Source of the DNA: Nematopogon swammerdamellus
Lineage: Eukaryota > Arthropoda > Insecta > Lepidoptera > Adelidae
Direction: 5' to 3'
Assembly (NCBI GenBank): GCA_946902875.1
Contig: OX336351.1
Coordinates: 4,833,761 to 4,897,760, forward strand
DNA: 64,000 nt
Shown: in pieces, positions 10,886 through 20,649 of the stretch
Layout of the letters: every line of letters starts with the position of its first letter
Position numbering within the stretch: the first letter of the stretch is position 1
Notes under the pieces: generated by a model
What the model saw: only the letters and a program-made list of their open reading frames with translations
Told to the model about the DNA's origin: nothing
Database searches by the model: none
Translations under genes and position numbers: made by a program

Positions 10886-11104
10886 CAAGCTGTGCCCGCG
10901 GCTCCGCCCGCTCTCATATTTCACTTCACTGCTAACCTCATAAGCTATTTAGCGTGATAGTAAGTAGCCTATAGTTGATGGGAAGAATCAAGCTATCCGT
11001 AGAATTTTGGTTTATTAAAATCGGTTCAGTGGTTCTCGAGTTATAAGCGGACAGACAGACACTCAGACAGACAGAAAGCAGACGTTGGATTTTATTATAG
11101 GTAA
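10886..11104 (-). mobile_element. Short Helitron-like element
   Basis: Same element as 22612-22838 in the opposite orientation. It runs from TATAATAAAATCCAACG through TCTGTCTG, TATAACTCGAGAACCACTGA and ATGAGGTTAGCAG to GAGCGGGCGGAGCCGCGGGC (3' hairpin). Confidence 0.6.
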
Positions 11105-11143
11105 GGATTAACAAACATCATCTGTAAAATATGTATATAATAT

Positions 11144-11320
11144 ACAGGGTGTTCGGCATATCGACCGACACATTTTTTTTGTAGGTAAGTGAGGTCATTT
11201 GCAACGTTTTGACCCATGATACCTTTTGTCAGATGTCACGTGGTATCGAGATACGATTTTTTTTCTCTTTTTTTTTGAAAATTACCAAAATCCGAGCTTT
11301 AAACCCTTGTAACTTTTTTG
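11144..11320. mobile_element. Partial MITE with ACAGGGTGTTCGGC end
   Basis: TATACAGGGTGTTCGGCATA, then TCGACCGACA and GTCATTTGCA match one half of the element at 39338-39548 in inverted orientation. The second terminus is not visible. Confidence 0.5.
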
Positions 11321-11810
11321 TTTATGATTGTATCGGCACGAAATAAAATTGATTGAATTTTACAATTTATCCTTGTTATTTGTGGGCACTTTGTTGGCGG
11401 GCAATTCTTCATTGTTAATTATGGATAATTTTCAAGAGTCTAAACATTAACAATGAAGAAAAGGAACCCAACAAATTGCATTCGTTTTTAAATTTATGCA
11501 ACTTTGTACAGTAAATGTCAACGCTGCTGAATTTATTGATGTTGCGCAACTTCTTTTGATAAAGCTGTTTTATTATAGTTGCACCTGGATCTCTGAATGT
11601 AAAAACAGTCTTGCGACCTAGTGATTTTTATAGGGAATTTAACGTAATTTTTTCCAATTAGGTAGCTAGACTCTACTACTGAGTTTGACTGACATTTAAT
11701 GCTTACTTTACTATTACTCATTTATTTCATTTACGGCATTATAAGGGGTATACACGGTACAGCTGTAGGTTCCTTCAAGCACTGAACTGAGCATGAATTA
11801 ATGGAAGTGT

Positions 11811-11852
11811 CTATTCGTAGGTATACCTGCATGCAGGTATACCTACGAATAG
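11811..11852. repeat. Perfect 42-bp palindrome
   Basis: Begins CTATTCGTAGGTATACCTGC and reads identically on both strands with no spacer (centre TGCATGCA). Confidence 0.95.
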
Positions 11853-11923
11853 CCCTGTCCGTACGGAAGTGTCTATTCGGAGGTATTCATGCAAAACGAC
11901 ATGCGCCGCCTCAACATTAGGTT

Positions 11924-11948
11924 ATGTTAGGTTAGGTTAGGTCAGGTT
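11924..11948 (+). repeat. Interstitial TTAGG-like run
   Basis: TTATGTTAGGTTAGGTTAGG then TCAGG: about four units of the insect telomere repeat TTAGG with flanking degenerate units. Short enough to be coincidental or part of a transposon. Confidence 0.6.
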
Positions 11949-12524
11949 TATACAAGACACGTCGCATCTTCTATAAATTAACCCTGGTAATTTTTTTTTT
12001 AAACCATCAAAACATTCACCCATACCACTTTCCTGTTTTACATTCATATACACGTTCATTTACCTGCGAATAGCACTGTCCCGCCTAGTAGGTCTATTCG
12101 CAGGAAATCAAATAGGACACTCGAGTTGATAATCTCTGTTTGGCATACCTACCAGTTCGTTAATAATCTCTGTTTGGCTTACCTACGAATAGCCCTGTCC
12201 TCAATTAATACTATCTGAAACAAAAACACCTAGGGATATCGCATTGTAAGTGCTTCTATAAATTTTCGAACACTAAATACGTGAGAAGAAAGTTGGAGTC
12301 GTGTTATTACAAGATTCTCACTTTAGATAATACTTCGGCCGATATTACATTTATGGAAGTAAACCGCGAAAATACTGTCGCGAAAATATATCGTCACCGT
12401 CGAATTATGTTCATGCCATTTCCGCGATGGTAACAGTGCAAGCGCGATAATTTATTTTAAAATTATATTTATTTACTTTTAAGTTTTTTTTAAGGATAGC
12501 GCGACATATTTTTTTTCTGCAGTA

Positions 12525-12610
12525 CCCGTAACCAGGCGAGTATGTATGAAGAACATTATGTGAGAGGAAGAGGTGGCAGATGTGTGTCAGGGTCGTGGCA
12601 CGTGGAGATC
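12525..12610 (+). pseudogene. L-gamma LINE 3' fragment
   Basis: AACCAGGCGAGTATGTATGA, AGAACATTATG, then GTGTGTCAGGGTCGTGGCAC match the L-gamma tail at 13330-14345. It is joined at about 12610 to an L-beta end in the opposite orientation. Confidence 0.6.
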
Positions 12611-12790
12611 CTTTGACATTCTGTGATGTACAGGGATTGCGAATGCCATGCCGGCCTGACAGGTGCCTTTTCACGCCCCTTTTGAAAAACCTCAGGCACT
12701 ACTTGGGAGGAATTAGATGGGCAGGGAGTGCGTTCCACATTTTCCCGGTTCTGTGAATAAAAAACCTACAGATTCGTGGTAGGTCGATTG
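12611..12790 (-). pseudogene. L-beta LINE 3' end
   Basis: The minus strand reads RTGKMWNALPAHLIP, FKRGVKRHLSGRHGIRNP: a reverse-transcriptase C-terminus. L-beta copies are also at 15151-15400, 37491-37735 and 51790-51970. Confidence 0.7.
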
Positions 12791-12890
12791 AATAGGGATG
12801 CATCCCCTGCGCATTACGCGTAGTGCGGAGGTGGTATGGCTTTACTATGAAAGAAAACTAATAAAAATTAAAACAGTGCAAAAGTTTCCT

Positions 12891-13104
12891 CTAATTCACC
12901 TTCGTCGTCGCCCCAGCAGCAGTACCCATCACACTGGCTGCGTTGCCCATCTGAAGTTCGAGGCTAATTCGCCTTACGAGATGAGCCTTGGCACGTGGGT
13001 CACCAGACTTGTCAACAAGCATATCGCCCAGCTTGTCGACGAACTCTTTTGATTCTGGTGACCACGCACCGGGGATCTCGACGGCGAACGCCACGAAAAC
13101 ATTT
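12891..13104 (-). pseudogene. Non-LTR pol C-terminus (single copy)
   Basis: A 70-codon open frame ending in TAG (12891-12893). It reads FAVEIPGAWSPESKEFVDKL, VRRISLELQMGNAASVMGT: the conserved VE-PGAW-PE and QRGNA/S-S-GT tail found at the end of many arthropod non-LTR polyproteins. The upstream region is missing, so it is a short 5'-truncated copy. Confidence 0.65.
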
Positions 13105-13130
13105 GAAATATATATTGAAAAACAATGTAA

Positions 13131-13366
13131 TGGCTTTTGGCCTGAAAGAAGATATAGTGACCAGGATTGAAAAAGGAAACTTGGGTGGTTCGGTCATGTA
13201 GGGGGATTAGGATTCAAACGAAACAAATTCGTGAAGCCGACGTTATAGGATGGTTCGTGAAGGGTCGCTCTAGGTAGACGTACGTACCTGGACCAGATCG
13301 GGCATGAGCTCAGAAAGGGTCAATCGCGCAGTACGCGTAACCGACGAGTATGTAGGTATGAAGAAC
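13131..13366 (+). pseudogene. L-gamma LINE C-terminus, part 1 (interrupted)
   Basis: FGLKEDIVTRIEKGNLG, then, after a one-base slip, WFGHV, a degraded middle, RTYLDQIGHELRKGQ and STRNRRVC. This resembles the C-terminal tail of RTE-like or related non-LTR reverse transcriptases. The PLE insertion at 13379-14237 splits it, and the continuation is at 14250-14345. Confidence 0.7.
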
Positions 13367-13450
13367 ATTATGAGAGTGTTAAATAATGAACTCGGCTTAC
13401 CGGTGCGATAGTGGCGAGCGCATCGCTGCAGCTCGAAGACGCGAAAAAAG

Positions 13451-14122
13451 AAACTGGTGGCGGATGTGAAGCGACTTTCTGCCTACATGCCGTACGTACG
13501 TGGTGTAACAGACCGAATAGCGAAACTTCTTAGGAAGAAGAGCATACAGACGGTGTTACACCCGCATCGCAAGATTTCAAGCATGCTGCGATCGGCTAAG
13601 GACAGGCTGCCGCTACAATCATCAGGGGTATACAAGATACCGTGTTCCTGCGGAAAATCTTACATAGGACAGACAAAACGGAGTGTCAGTACAAGGGTTA
13701 CCGAACACATTCGAGCGGTCAAGAAAGGTCAAGCGGATAAGTCAGCGATTTGTGACCACATCGACTCCGGACAAAATCATTGGATTAGATTCGATCAGGT
13801 GAAGATTCTCGCCACTGAAAAACGACATCTGCCACGTATTGTCCGTGAGTCGATAGAAATTGCCAAACACGACAACTTTAACCGCGAAGACTCGTTCAAG
13901 ATCTCGCCGATATGGAAGCCGGTACTGGCTACGCTGCAGTCAAGACAGAACCGAAGCGACGATGTCATAGAGCTCGACACCGTCAGCAATTTCTGTAGGT
14001 CCGAAGAAGCAAGGAACGCAGCGAATCCGGAAGTGATACCTACCCACCACTACAATTTGCGAAGCAGGCGAGCTCCTGTCAGTGACGTGCTGGCTGCCGG
14101 AGGAGCTAGCACATCCTCTTGA
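13451..14122 (+). CDS. PLE GIY-YIG endonuclease domain (truncated polyprotein)
   Basis: Open frame with no stop until TGA at 14120-14122. It begins inside the linker between the reverse transcriptase and the endonuclease, so there is no natural start; the first in-frame start-like codon is GTG at 13457. Numbering from there, GVY is at residues 57-59, the CxC pair at 63-65, YIG at 69-71, the catalytic-type Arg in STR at 80, EH at 83-84 and the RESIEI glutamates at 131 and 134. In PLEs this domain nicks DNA to prime reverse transcription. All key residues are present, but without the RT core the copy cannot move itself. A second, broken copy is at 36091-36453. Confidence 0.85.
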   Translation, partial: KLVADVKRLSAYMPYVRGVTDRIAKLLRKKSIQTVLHPHRKISSMLRSAKDRLPLQSSGVYKIPCSCGKSYIGQTKRSVSTRVTEHIRAVKKGQADKSAICDHIDSGQNHWIRFDQVKILATEKRHLPRIVRESIEIAKHDNFNREDSFKISPIWKPVLATLQSRQNRSDDVIELDTVSNFCRSEEARNAANPEVIPTHHYNLRSRRAPVSDVLAAGGASTSS

Positions 14123-14156
14123 GAACGAGTCCCATAGAGGACTCGAAACGTCGAGC
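14115..14156 (+). ncRNA. Degenerate hammerhead-ribozyme-like motif of the PLE
   Basis: A stem CGAGTCC / GGACTCG with a short loop is followed by GAAACGTCGAG, as in the hammerhead box GAAAC and the following GTC. The first box reads CTTGAGAA instead of CTGATGA, so catalysis is doubtful. It sits where PLE terminal repeats carry hammerheads. Confidence 0.5.
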
Positions 14157-14249
14157 TGCAGCGATGCGCTCGCCACTATCGCACCGGTAAGCCGAGTTCA
14201 TTATTTAATATGAGTGACGGTGCGGGACTAAAAACTAATTATGAGAGTG

Positions 14250-14345
14250 GAAGAGGCGGCAGAGGTGTGTCAGGATCGTGGCACGTGAAGATCCTTTGTC
14301 TCTGCCTATACCACTGTGAAACAGGCGTGACGCTGTATGTACCCA
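14250..14345 (+). pseudogene. L-gamma LINE C-terminus, part 2
   Basis: Continues the interrupted LINE: GGAAGAGGCGGCAGAGGTGT (EEAAEVCQDR in one frame) then AGATCCTTTGTCTCTGCC. The same sequence follows in the copies at 12570 and 23300. Confidence 0.7.
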
Positions 14346-14349
14346 TATT

Positions 14350-14895
14350 TAAATATATATAGAGCCAAGACTAGTTGCCAGGAGTCTGACATCACAAATG
14401 CGAATATTTTAACGTAATTTATACTTTCATTTTAAGTAAAAAAAGGACACTGATTTAAATATTAAAAATTCGTGCAGAAAGATTGTGAAAGAAAAAATTT
14501 AATCACCCGTGTAAATGTTTTCACATAAAACATATATTAATTTAATTACTTCATTTTATATCATGTTTTGCTTGTATTTACACTAAAAAATATTAAAGCT
14601 TCACTGAAGAACGTAAACACTGTCAAAACATCTCCAAATGTTGACCACCTGTCGCTCTCAGCCAAGTGGCATTGTTCCTTTTCGTAAGTTTTGCAAAGTT
14701 CAACAGACGGCTTACTATCTACAATCTCTATGATATAAATTATTGCTTAAATTTAAATATTTGCCCAAGTTTCGGAACAGAAGTTTGCCGCGCGAGACGC
14801 TACCTACAAACTTCTATCTGGGTATCGATGCAAAGTGTGTCGCAGTCCTTGCAGCCATAGAGAAGAGAGCGACCATTGGTGCGTATAAATATATA
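14350..14895. other. Unassigned AT-rich segment
   Basis: No recognisable gene, terminus or tail. Frames of 60-70 codons near 14660-14950 lack any motif. Confidence 0.3.
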
Positions 14896-14896
14896 A

Positions 14897-15150
14897 TGTC
14901 TTTCAATAGTAGGTATCGCTACGCTAAGGGGTGTATGTGTATCAGATACTGATCACGTTCTCATACCAATTTTTTTTTACTATATATAAAACGTACTTAT
15001 TAATGTGAAATACGCGCACTTCACTTATTTATTACATTTGAGGAGTGAGTAGGTTTTTTATATCGTAAAAAAAAATTGGTATGGGAACGTGATCAGTATC
15101 TGATACACATACACCCCTTAGCGTATCGTTACCTACTAATGAAAGACTTT
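14897..15150. mobile_element. Foldback element, about 90-bp arms
   Basis: Left arm GTCTTTCAATAGTAGGTATC ... CAGATACTGATCACGTTCTC ... and right arm its inverted near-copy up to CCTACTAATGAAAGAC. The loop (about 14985-15060) is AT-rich. It is probably a hairpin MITE sitting next to the L-beta end. Confidence 0.75.
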
Positions 15151-15400
15151 ATATATATTTTTTTATGGGAAGCACGACATATGGCGCGTGCCAGACTAAC
15201 GCAGAGGCACAGATTTAGTAATAGTGGCAGGGGTGTAGTCTGACGGCGTCCACGGGTATTCAGATATTTACGGGGGCTGCGAATACCATGCCGGCCGGCT
15301 AGGTGCACCTTCACATTATATGTTTGAAGGACCCCAGACTGTACATTAGAGGAAAGGATGAAGGTGGGAGTGAATGGGCAACCCATTTTGAATCTATCCC
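15151..15400 (-). pseudogene. L-beta LINE 3' end
   Basis: The minus strand reads VKVHLAGRHGIRSPRKYLN followed by the L-beta 3' region ending GCGCCATATGTCGTGCTTCC and an A-rich tail. Confidence 0.65.
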
Positions 15401-15430
15401 TATGCCTACTTTTACAACATAATTTTTTTT

Positions 15431-15895
15431 TTTAATGTAAACCAACATGGGTGGTTGTGCCGAGAGACCAATGGTGCAGACGACACAGCCAAAATCACCG
15501 CTTCTCGCGAAACCACGCTCAGTTAGTGCCAGTAGATTTGTGGACTGTTGCTAGGATGTCTAGCCTGTTAATACGACGTTTGAAGATACCCAGGTTAAAG
15601 GATTCGGGAAACACACTCGCCGGAAGACAGTTCCACACCCTAGCGGTGCGACAAAGAAACGATTTAGAGAGCCGATGGGTTCTCAAAAGCCCAATTTAAC
15701 AACAAAAGGGTGCTGAGTCTCTCTGCGACGAGTCATGCGGAGGTAGGACGGGTGGCATGGGAACAAGGGATGCTAGTTCTACAGAACAGCGTCCGTGATA
15801 GTATCTGTAAAACAGACTAAGTGAACCCACAAATCGTCTGTGACTCAGAAACTCCAGACCATCTGTAATTTTCTGGTCACCAACTGTGTCTGTAT
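15431..15895 (-). pseudogene. L-alpha LINE 3' end, longer copy
   Basis: Minus strand: AGACGATTTGTGGGTTCACT (15840-15820), CTCGTCGCAGAGAGACTCAG, the VFPNPLTW motif, CTGAGCGTGGTTTCGCGAGA and the ACCCATGTTGGTTTACATTA end. It extends further 5' than the copy at 9960 and aligns with 17243-17552. Confidence 0.65.
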
Positions 15896-16074
15896 TGACA
15901 GTCAGTCTATTTGTCTGTTAGGGTCAATTCACACAAAGACGCGAAGCGACGCGACGCGACATGAAGAAGCAAGAAGAAGCTCGAGAAGCTTCACGGCGGC
16001 GCCGCGAGGTGCATCTTGACGTCGCTTCGAGGTGCATGAAGCGACGTGTAGTATGGCAGCGTATCCGGCAACTT

Positions 16075-16285
16075 CTGGCTCACCTAACCTCCCATACAAA
16101 TTGTATGAAAGTTGGAACAATGTCGTTGTAAAAAGTTGAAAAGACGGAAGCAAAAAAACCCTCTGAGACTTCTGGCTCACCTAACATAAATTTTACAAGG
16201 TTCCGTTTCCCATACAACTTGTATGAAAGTTGGAACCTTATCGTTGTAAAAAGTTGAAAAGTAGGGAGCAAATAAAACCATTGTC
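16075..16285. repeat. Tandem duplication of about 120 bp
   Basis: CTGGCTCACCTAAC, CCCATACAAATTGTATGAAA, GTTGGAACAATGTCGTTGTA and AAAAGTTGAAAAG occur twice (16075-16150 and 16170-16265). No coding meaning seen. Confidence 0.7.
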
Positions 16286-16319
16286 TGTTCTGGACCACCG
16301 CCCCCGCCTACGTCCCCGC

Positions 16320-16520
16320 CCCCGTCTCATTTCCGAACGGGAGGTATCGCTTCTTCGTCGCTAGTATCGGAATGCATCGTCCGTGCACAAATACTGAAGA
16401 CGATAGACGAATATCGAGGGGTAGAGAGTTCCACATACGTGCTGCATTCATGGTGAAGGAGTCACAGTAGGACGTAGAGGAGTGAGAAGGAAAGAAAGAA
16501 GAGAACACTTCTGCACTGCC
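16320..16520 (-). pseudogene. Non-LTR reverse transcriptase C-terminus (single copy)
   Basis: The minus strand reads SFFPSHSSTSYCDSFTMNAA, RMWNSLPLDIRLSSSVFV: the RxWNSLP tail of Jockey/CR1-like ORF2 products. The frame is lost after about 40 codons. Confidence 0.6.
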
Positions 16521-16785
16521 TCCACAGTTCTACGCGCCCGCCTTGCCCCGCCGCCGACTCTCACTCATCAGATGAAACGAGAAAATTATGCGACCCCCAG
16601 CTTCCTTAACGACACGGAAATAAAAACAAGCTTCAGATAGCGCCGTGAATTTCAAACTGCCTTGTTCGAGAGAAAGTAGATGCTGAAAAACTTGAGGGCT
16701 CAACTATGAACGTATGTATGCAATGATAAAGAAAAAGTTATTGTTGAACATAAACAAGCTTTGTGATTTTTCTTGTATTTTCTGT

Positions 16786-17105
16786 GTTTTTTTTTATTTA
16801 TTTATTATGGAAACTGACACGGTTGGCTACATCACATACAACATCTGTGATGTCAGCCCATAACACCGGGTGAACTAGTTGCCCTGTCAGTCCTTCCCTT
16901 CATTTCATGTCGGCGCCACTGAACTGTACGGAAAACACGAGCTATTTACATAGCCGTTTCGACCGACGTTTCATTCAGTGCGGTGGTATCCACCCGGGCG
17001 TGATAAACTCGACCACCTAGTAAAGTAAGAAGGGAAGGGACCTACAGTTTTACGTGAAATCCGAACCACGGTCATCTTCCAACGGTCGAGCGCTCACCCA
17101 TCCAA
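16786..17105 (-). mobile_element. SINE-A with 5'-truncated head
   Basis: Minus strand: CGCTCGACCGTTGGAAGATG, ACCGTGGTTCGGATTTCACG (B box), ACTAGGTGGTCG, body and CAGTTTCCATAATAAATAAA tail. The A box and 5S-like part are missing because the next SINE begins at about 17109. Confidence 0.75.
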
Positions 17106-17108
17106 GTA

Positions 17109-17240
17109 ATGATCAGTGTAGCCGGCACGACCGAAGGGAAGCACTCACATGGCACCTAGTTCACCCGGTGTTATGGGCAGATATCACGGATGTTGTAGGT
17201 GATGTGGCCAACCGTGTCAGTTTCCATAAAAAAAAAAGAT
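17109..17240 (+). mobile_element. SINE-A/B 3' fragment
   Basis: From CAGTGTAGCCGGCACGACCG to CAGTTTCCATAAAAAAAAAA. A 5'-truncated copy in opposite orientation to its neighbour. Confidence 0.75.
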
Positions 17241-17242
17241 AC

Positions 17243-17552
17243 CAGCAGATTTGCGGACTATAGAAGCGCTATCCAACTTGAAGACTCCCAGGTTGAAAGT
17301 ATCGGGAAAAGCTCGTAGGTAAACAATTCCACTCCCTAGCGATGAGAGAGAGGAACGGTTTTGATAAACAATGGGTCCTCAAATAGCCTAGTGTCAACAA
17401 CAAAGTGGTGTTCAATTTCTCTGCGACGAGTGATGCGTAGGTATGTTGCATAGCAAGGAATGAGGGACGCAAGTTCCTCCATGGCACCTGTAGAAAAGAC
17501 CGAGTGACCCTACAAATCGTCTGTGGCTCAGAGACTCCAGACTATTAGAGTA
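17243..17552 (-). pseudogene. L-alpha-type LINE 3' end
   Basis: The minus strand encodes LSLIAREWNCLPTSFSRYFQ, PGSLQVG, preceded by ACTCGTCGCAGAGAAATTGA. The alignment with 15431-15895 is clear but diverged. Confidence 0.6.
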
Positions 17553-17559
17553 TGCAGTG

Positions 17560-17765
17560 TTTGCTAGTTTTTAGTTTTTTATTTCCCGTACGGAAGCCTA
17601 TTACTAAAGCTACAACGTCTGTCTGTCCGTCCGTCCGTCGGTCCGATGGCTGTATCTTTGGAACCGTTATAGCTAGCCGGTTGAAATTTTCACATAATAT
17701 GTGTTCTTTTGGCGAATATACCAACAAATAATTGAAAAAATCAAAAGTGACAAATTAAGGGGAAA
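17560..17765 (-). repeat. CCCGTACGGAAGCC dispersed repeat, copy 1
   Basis: The + strand shows CCGTACGGAAGCCTATTACT, a (GTCC)n-like run and TTCACATAATATGTGTTCTT. The same block, inverted, is in 19338-19760 and 26960-27345. Confidence 0.65.
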
Positions 17766-18588
17766 CCTATACGTACTGTACTATACAGCTGTAGGTCAGT
17801 AAGGAATAGGCAAATCAGGAGTTGGCGATTACGGAATTGGCGAATAAAGTCATGGACTGTACAATAATATTATCAGTTGGAGCATGGTATATGGTATAAA
17901 TTGTAAGTATCCCATGCTCCACCCAGGTGGAGAACCTAGGTGGAGCACGGACCCAGACCCCAAGAAACGTGTTTTTTAGCGTTTTTTTTTTGTTGAGGGA
18001 AGCCTTGGTGCGCGAATCCGACTCGAACGTGGTCGTTTTTTTTTTTAATAAAACCAGAATGTGTGGCCGTGCTGAGAGTCCATGCCATCAGACTTGTAGA
18101 CTGTATGCCGTAATTTCTTGCGCCGATTGGATTCCAACCTCGGACCTCGGATGTTTGAAAACGCAGATGTTTTCAAACCTCACATAGAAAAGTCAATCCC
18201 CTTTTCGCTATCTCCTGTTATTCTACAGCGCGGGCCGGCTCATAACAGAGTCCTGAGCTCATTCAGGACGCGGCCCCGGCAGGTGAATCGAACTGCTCAA
18301 ATGAACACATAAAATTTAATAAAAGCACTGAAAAAACAACAGAAAACGTAAACATTTTGAGCGCAATAAAATGTAAAAACGCTATTATGGAATACAGAGA
18401 TGAAAGCGGCCCTTGCGTGGACCAAAGAGAACGGGACTCGCTTCTGTCAACCAGCAATTATTGTAATATTGAGACAAATCGATCATTTTATATTTGAGCC
18501 GGGCAAATGGAAGATCACACATGGCTGAGGGGTCGACGAACACAGCCAAAACCACGCTGGAGAGAGGTGCCATGGCATTCTGAGAGTG
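17766..18588. other. Unassigned segment
   Basis: T-runs at 17980 and 18040 and a GAATCGAACTGC near 18287 (B-box-like) are the only features. Short frames at 18118-18573 carry no motif. No gene is called. Confidence 0.3.
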
Positions 18589-18589
18589 T

Positions 18590-19066
18590 AGCTATTATAA
18601 TTAGGAGTGGGAGTGTGTGTGTGTTCTCGTCCGTCCGTCCGTTTTTGAGTAGGATTAGTTAGTAGATAGGTAGATTTTAGATTTTAGTGTGTGTTTGTCC
18701 GTCCGTCAGTGTGCTAGTGCAGCGTGGTCACATTCGCACAATATGGCGTATGTGTACTACGGTGAAGTGCTAATGAAAATTTAAATTGTAAATGAATTTT
18801 TAATACATACATCGTTGTTAGGCTAAGACTTAAAATGTAGCTTAATTTGTTTTTTTAAATCTATGTAAACTGTTGACAGGTTAAGACTTAGTATGTAATT
18901 GATTTTTTTTGTTATTTTAAGTATGTATACTGTTAGGTATATCGCTGTATTAAAGAACCTAAAGGGGGAACACCGAATGGCCATGTATCTTAGCGCATGT
19001 AATACCAGTAGTTGTAAATGTAAATGCTGTAGTGTTTTCTAATAAAGTAAATAAATAAATAAATAA
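18590..19066 (+). mobile_element. LINE 3' UTR with (AAAT)n tail
   Basis: Non-coding sequence ending TTTTCTAATAAAGTAAATAA then ATAAATAAATAAAT. A polyadenylation signal directly before a tetranucleotide tail is how Jockey/CR1-type LINEs end. The coding part is absent. Confidence 0.55.
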
Positions 19067-19337
19067 ATTACATGGGGAGTACTCAGATGAGCTGTTTAAC
19101 ACGACAGAGGGAGGGTGAAAACGTCGAGAGTTGAGATGTCTGAGATTTCAGGTTATATGAAGTGGCTGTAGGGTGGCGCACTCGAGATTCGAGTAACGGA
19201 AATGACGTATGAAATAAGGTACAGTTAAATTACGGCATGTAAATGAAGCTGAAAGTGTTGGTACTATGGCCGATATAACAACAAATAATAAAAATAAGAA
19301 AAAGTAAACAAGTCACAGGGGTCCCTATAGAATAAAC

Positions 19338-19760
19338 TAAAAAGTGTATGCGCGCCATCTACCAACAGTATGAAGCATTTTAACTAATCACAAATTTTAA
19401 CTATAATGAAGCATTTCAATGACATGGCGATACGGAACCCTCAGTGTGCGAGTTCGATTCGCACTTAGCCGGTTTTTTTTAAATAAGTACATAAAACCGG
19501 CCAAGTGCAAGTCGGACAGACGCACCGAGGTTTCCACACCAAAAAAAAAAAAAAAACATTGAAAAAAAGGTGTTTCCCCTCTTAATTTTTTACGTTTTTT
19601 ATTTTTTATTATTTATTGTTATATCCGCCATAATAACACATATTCTGTGAAAAATTTAACCGGCTACCTATTATAGTTCAAAAGATACAGCAGTAGGACA
19701 GACAGACAGACGGCGTAGGCTTAGTAACAGGCTTCCGCACGGGATACGTACATACATATA
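19338..19760. repeat. CCCGTACGGAAGCC dispersed repeat, copy 2 (two facing halves)
   Basis: Contains GATACGGAACCCTCAGTGTG then CGAGTTCGATTCGCACTTAG, followed by CCGGCCAAGTGCAAGTCGGA and, to about 19745, CATATTCTGTGAAAAATTTA and ACAGACAGACAGACGG. The first half faces the second. Confidence 0.6.
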
Positions 19761-20250
19761 CATATCACACACGCTGAATCCCGATAATCGGGGTAAGCAG
19801 AGTAATCGGTGTTGTGCTGCAAGTACTCTGGTCAATTACAGCACAACACCGACCACCACGTTTCGCAAAGTATTCGAACAAGTTAAATCGATCAAGCAGC
19901 AAGTAAGGCACGAAGACCCACCTGCTGCATGACTCGGTGGAAGTACCGTGCCAAGGTGAGAAGTGGCTAGCCTGTCGTCCTTTAGCACGGCATCTTGTCC
20001 TTATCCCTTATTCAAATCGCGGGTAAATAGCCTTTCCCCAGCGACATTAGTCCACCTCCAAGCCGGACTGGCACCTCCTCGGGGGTGATATTGGCTGCGC
20101 CTGAGGCTTCGACCTCGGACACAGCCAGCTAGTTCAGAAACAATAAAAAAAAAAAAAAAAAAAATCCCTTAGTCGCCTTTTACGACATGCATGGGGAGAG
20201 ATGCAGTGGGGTTATTCTTTTTAAGTACCGGCCCCGCACGGTATCCGCAC
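19745..20250 (-). mobile_element. SINE-C with head, interrupted
   Basis: Minus strand from the ACCGTGCGGGGCCGG head (20240) through GTCGTAAAAGGCGACTAAGG, GCACGGTACTTCCACCGAGT and TTGCAGCACAACACCGATTA to CGGGATTCAGCGTGTGTGAT. A 153-bp A-tailed insert at 20011-20163 splits it, with an 8-bp duplication ATCCCTTA (20003-20010 and 20164-20171). Confidence 0.8.
20011..20163 (+). mobile_element. A-tailed retroinsert in SINE-C
   Basis: Runs from TTCAAATCGCGGGTAAATAG through GAGGCTTCGACCTCGGACAC and AGCCAGCTAGTTCAGAAACA to about 20 A residues, flanked by the ATCCCTTA duplication. A relative lies inverted at 41488-41580. The source element is not identified. Confidence 0.75.
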
Positions 20251-20254
20251 GGGA

Positions 20255-20640
20255 TACGGAAACCTAAAAATGCCCTACTTTAAATTTGGCAATGTCGCAG
20301 ACGTCTCGTCCACTCCAAAGTCTGAGTATCCGATTGATCGGAGGGATGCGCTCTTTAGGAATGTAAATGAGAGGTATCAACCCTCTGGGAGAACGATTCA
20401 GAAAAATAATAAACGTAAAAAAGGCAATCGCGCTTAAAGCCCCCCGGCTTTATACATCTGAGTGTTATTATTTCAAATCACCGTCAAAGATATGAAATTG
20501 TAACGAAATAGGATAAACAACTTTTGCGATAACAGTACGAATATAATGTTACTTAGACCTTATTCTTTATTTGTGCAAGTGTTATTAATGTAGATTTTCT
20601 CTTTTATCTATGCCTAATAAAATGCTGGAAGTTTTGAGAA
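20255..20640. other. Unassigned segment
   Basis: No gene, tail or terminus recognised. Confidence 0.3.
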
Positions 20641-20649
20641 TCAATTTTT

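Larger units (their letters stand above)
11795..12205. mobile_element. Element built from CTACGAATAGCCCTGTCC motifs
   Basis: The motif CCTACGAATAGCCCTGTCC or its variant CCTGCGAATAGCACTGTCC appears at about 11842, 12063 and 12182, with inverted relatives GTGTCTATTCG at 11808, 11870 and 12092. Inside are a 42-bp palindrome (11811-11852) and a TTAGG-like run. It is probably a small foldback or MITE cluster. Confidence 0.5.
13379..14237 (+). mobile_element. Penelope-like element, 5'-truncated insertion
   Basis: Flanked by a perfect 12-bp target duplication ATTATGAGAGTG (13367-13378 and 14238-14249). Inside, perfect 58-bp inverted repeats (13379-13436 and 14151-14208) enclose the endonuclease frame, followed by a short tail (14209-14237). 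An extra inverted terminal-repeat fragment at the 5' end of a truncated copy is a known PLE habit. It lies inside an L-gamma LINE, so it is younger than that LINE. Confidence 0.85.
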
